Assembly: GCA_947164865.1 (NCBI GenBank)
Contig: CAMUYA010000026.1
Span: 1 to 49,531 of the forward strand
Reading direction: 5' to 3'
Length of the DNA: 49,531 nucleotides
DNA from: an uncultured Lachnospiraceae bacterium
Lineage (GTDB): Bacteria > Bacillota > Clostridia > Lachnospirales > Lachnospiraceae
A model generated the notes under the pieces. The model did no database searches. It saw only the letters and a program-made list of their open reading frames with translations, and was not told the DNA's origin. A program made the translations under genes and the position numbers. Numbering within the stretch: position 1 is the stretch's first letter; every line of letters starts with the position of its first letter. Positions 48,309 to 49,531 of the stretch are shown here, one piece after another.

Positions 48309-49184
48309 ATGAAGGTAGGATTTATTGGACTTGGAAATATGGCGAAAGCCATCATAGGCGGAATACTTAAGGAGAAGATCATCCCCGCAAAGGATATCAT
48401 CGGATCCGACAAGTCCGCAGATATGTGTAAAAAGGCTGCAAAGGATCTGGGGATCACGACTTATGATTCAAATATCAAAGTTGTTTCCGAATCAGATATA
48501 CTCTTCTTTGCAGTAAAACCGCAGTTTTTGCCCGAGGTTATGAACGAAATAAAAGCCTCGATCAAAAAGAGCACAGTTATCGTAAGCATTGTTGCAGGAA
48601 AGAATATTGCGTTTATAGAGAACGGGCTGTCAAAAGCCGGAAAGACAACCGGTGCTGCAGGAAAGGCAACGGGAAAAACAGCCGGTAAAACGGCAGAAAA
48701 GACGAGCGGCGCAGACAAGCTCAAGATCTTGCGCACCATGCCAAACACCCCCGCACTTGTAGGTGAAGGCTGCACAGGTGTATGCCCCAACGAGAATGTG
48801 ACCAAGGCAGAACTTGATAAAGTATTAAAGATCCTTTCTTCTTTCGGCAAGGCTCATGTTGTACCAGAGAGATTGATGGATGTGGTAGGAGCCGTGAGCG
48901 GAAGCTCACCTGCGTTTGTATTCATGTTCATCGAGGCTCTTGCAGACGGAGCGGTAGCGGGCGGAATGCCCAGGCAGCAGGCATATGAGTTTGCGGCTCA
49001 GGCAGTGCTCGGCAGCGCAAAGCTTGTGCTCGAGAGCGGCAAGCATCCCGGAGAACTCAAGGATATGGTCTGCTCGCCTGCCGGCACCACCATCGAAGGT
49101 GTGCGCACCCTCGAGGAATGCGGTATGCGTGCCGCACTTATGGACGCAGTACAGGCTGTTATCGAGCGCACCAAGGAATTATAA
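48309..49184 (+). CDS. proC: pyrroline-5-carboxylate reductase
   Basis: 291 residues. N-terminal Rossmann fold KVGFIGLGNMAKAIIGGIL, AVKPQFLPEVM, LRTMPNTPALVGEGCTGVC, and the C-terminal dimer domain with VGAVSGSSPAFVFMFIEALA and SPAGTTIEGVRTLEE. Last step of proline synthesis. Residues ~110-137 (GKTTGAAGKATGKTAGKTAE) are a Lys/Gly/Ala/Thr-rich insert in the NADPH domain not expected in the family. SD AGGAGG favours ATG 48309 (5 nt) over the adjacent in-frame ATG 48306 (2 nt). Confidence 0.93.
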   Translation: MKVGFIGLGNMAKAIIGGILKEKIIPAKDIIGSDKSADMCKKAAKDLGITTYDSNIKVVSESDILFFAVKPQFLPEVMNEIKASIKKSTVIVSIVAGKNIAFIENGLSKAGKTTGAAGKATGKTAGKTAEKTSGADKLKILRTMPNTPALVGEGCTGVCPNENVTKAELDKVLKILSSFGKAHVVPERLMDVVGAVSGSSPAFVFMFIEALADGAVAGGMPRQQAYEFAAQAVLGSAKLVLESGKHPGELKDMVCSPAGTTIEGVRTLEECGMRAALMDAVQAVIERTKEL

Positions 49185-49217
49185 TAATTTTGAATTGTAG
49201 GATTTTTTCAGGCGGCA

Positions 49218-49531
49218 GACACGCGGAGCAGTAAAAAGATCCCGCTCGCGTGTCGGAATCGCTTAAGTCGGACACGCGGAGCAGCCGGAAGCTTAAAATA
49301 ACGTGTCGCTCGCCCAGGCGACAGACACGTAGAATGGCAAAAAGCGCCCGATTACGTGTCGCCAGGCATAAAAGCTGACACGTAAAAAAGGGAAAAGCGC
49401 TCGATTGCGTGTTGGAATCGCTTATGTCGGACACGCGGAGCAGCCGGAAGCTTAAAATAACGTGTCGCTCGCCCAGGCGACAGACACGTAGAATGGCAAA
49501 AAGCGCCCGATTACGTGTCGCCAGGCATAAA
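49218..49531. repeat. array of 53-bp palindromic monomers in 161-bp higher-order units
   Basis: GACACG occurs at 49218, 49271, 49324, 49377, 49432 and 49485 (steps 53, 53, 53, 55, 53). Each is followed ~31 bp later by CGTGTC or CGTGTT, giving hairpins with ~25-nt loops. 49428-49531 repeats 49267-49370 with period 161 bp. The array runs off the window. No coding potential seen. Confidence 0.85.

Noticed and set aside
49218..49531. CRISPR array
   Set aside because: The 53-bp units have no unique spacers; the whole monomer repeats and the 161-bp unit is duplicated. No cas genes in view.

Overview
The window looks like a chromosomal segment of an anaerobic, Gram-positive Lachnospiraceae-type bacterium (Clostridia, Butyrivibrio-like). 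This rests on purine-rich Shine-Dalgarno (SD) sites before most genes, a rubrerythrin and a high-molecular-weight rubredoxin, ATP-type phosphofructokinase, a DnaE-type polymerase, and a short intergenic repeat I recall from gut Firmicutes. Genus and species cannot be fixed from the sequence alone. No rRNA, tRNA, integrase, transposase or CRISPR array was seen.

1-11.4 kb is an AT-rich accessory island of defence and toxin-like genes. It holds an Xre/ImmA-IrrE/PIN-like triad, an AAA ATPase + RloB-like pair, a Fic protein with an operator-like dyad, and an AAA/PD-(D/E)XK protein with a small coupled partner. The most striking item is a duplicated (~310 bp) type I toxin-antitoxin module. A 31-residue hydrophobic holin-like toxin on the minus strand converges on a ~95-nt antisense RNA with a near-consensus promoter, and both end at a shared hairpin. 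Next to copy 2 a further minus-strand small RNA resembles the antitoxin and sits as a terminated leader in front of the toxin. The two copies are direct repeats flanking a glycosyltransferase and the AAA/RloB pair. Copy 2 interrupts another gene.

11.4-24.4 kb is mostly a plus-strand surface-glycan region (ugd, pseB, CotH-like, DUF2142-like and other large membrane proteins) with two oxidative-stress genes (rubrerythrin, high-molecular-weight rubredoxin) embedded. 24.4-39.8 kb continues with an SGNH membrane protein (minus strand), two GT2 glycosyltransferases, an SGNH/MBOAT acylation pair, dnaE, two sugar aminotransferases (PseC-like and FdtB-like) and an O-antigen-ligase-like protein. 39.9-42.4 kb is a metal-efflux operon (HMA chaperone + P1B ATPase) with an ArsR/SmtB-type operator over the start site. 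42.4-49.2 kb holds aroA, two membrane/exported proteins, pfkA, a TrmH/SpoU methyltransferase and proC.

From 31.9 kb onward a ~116-bp multi-hairpin element recurs between genes. Its stem sequences differ between copies while the pairing is kept. In two genes it touches start or stop codons. The window ends inside an array of 53-bp monomers organised in 161-bp higher-order units. Many otherwise conserved proteins here carry low-complexity hydrophilic inserts, several encoded by short in-frame tandem repeats.
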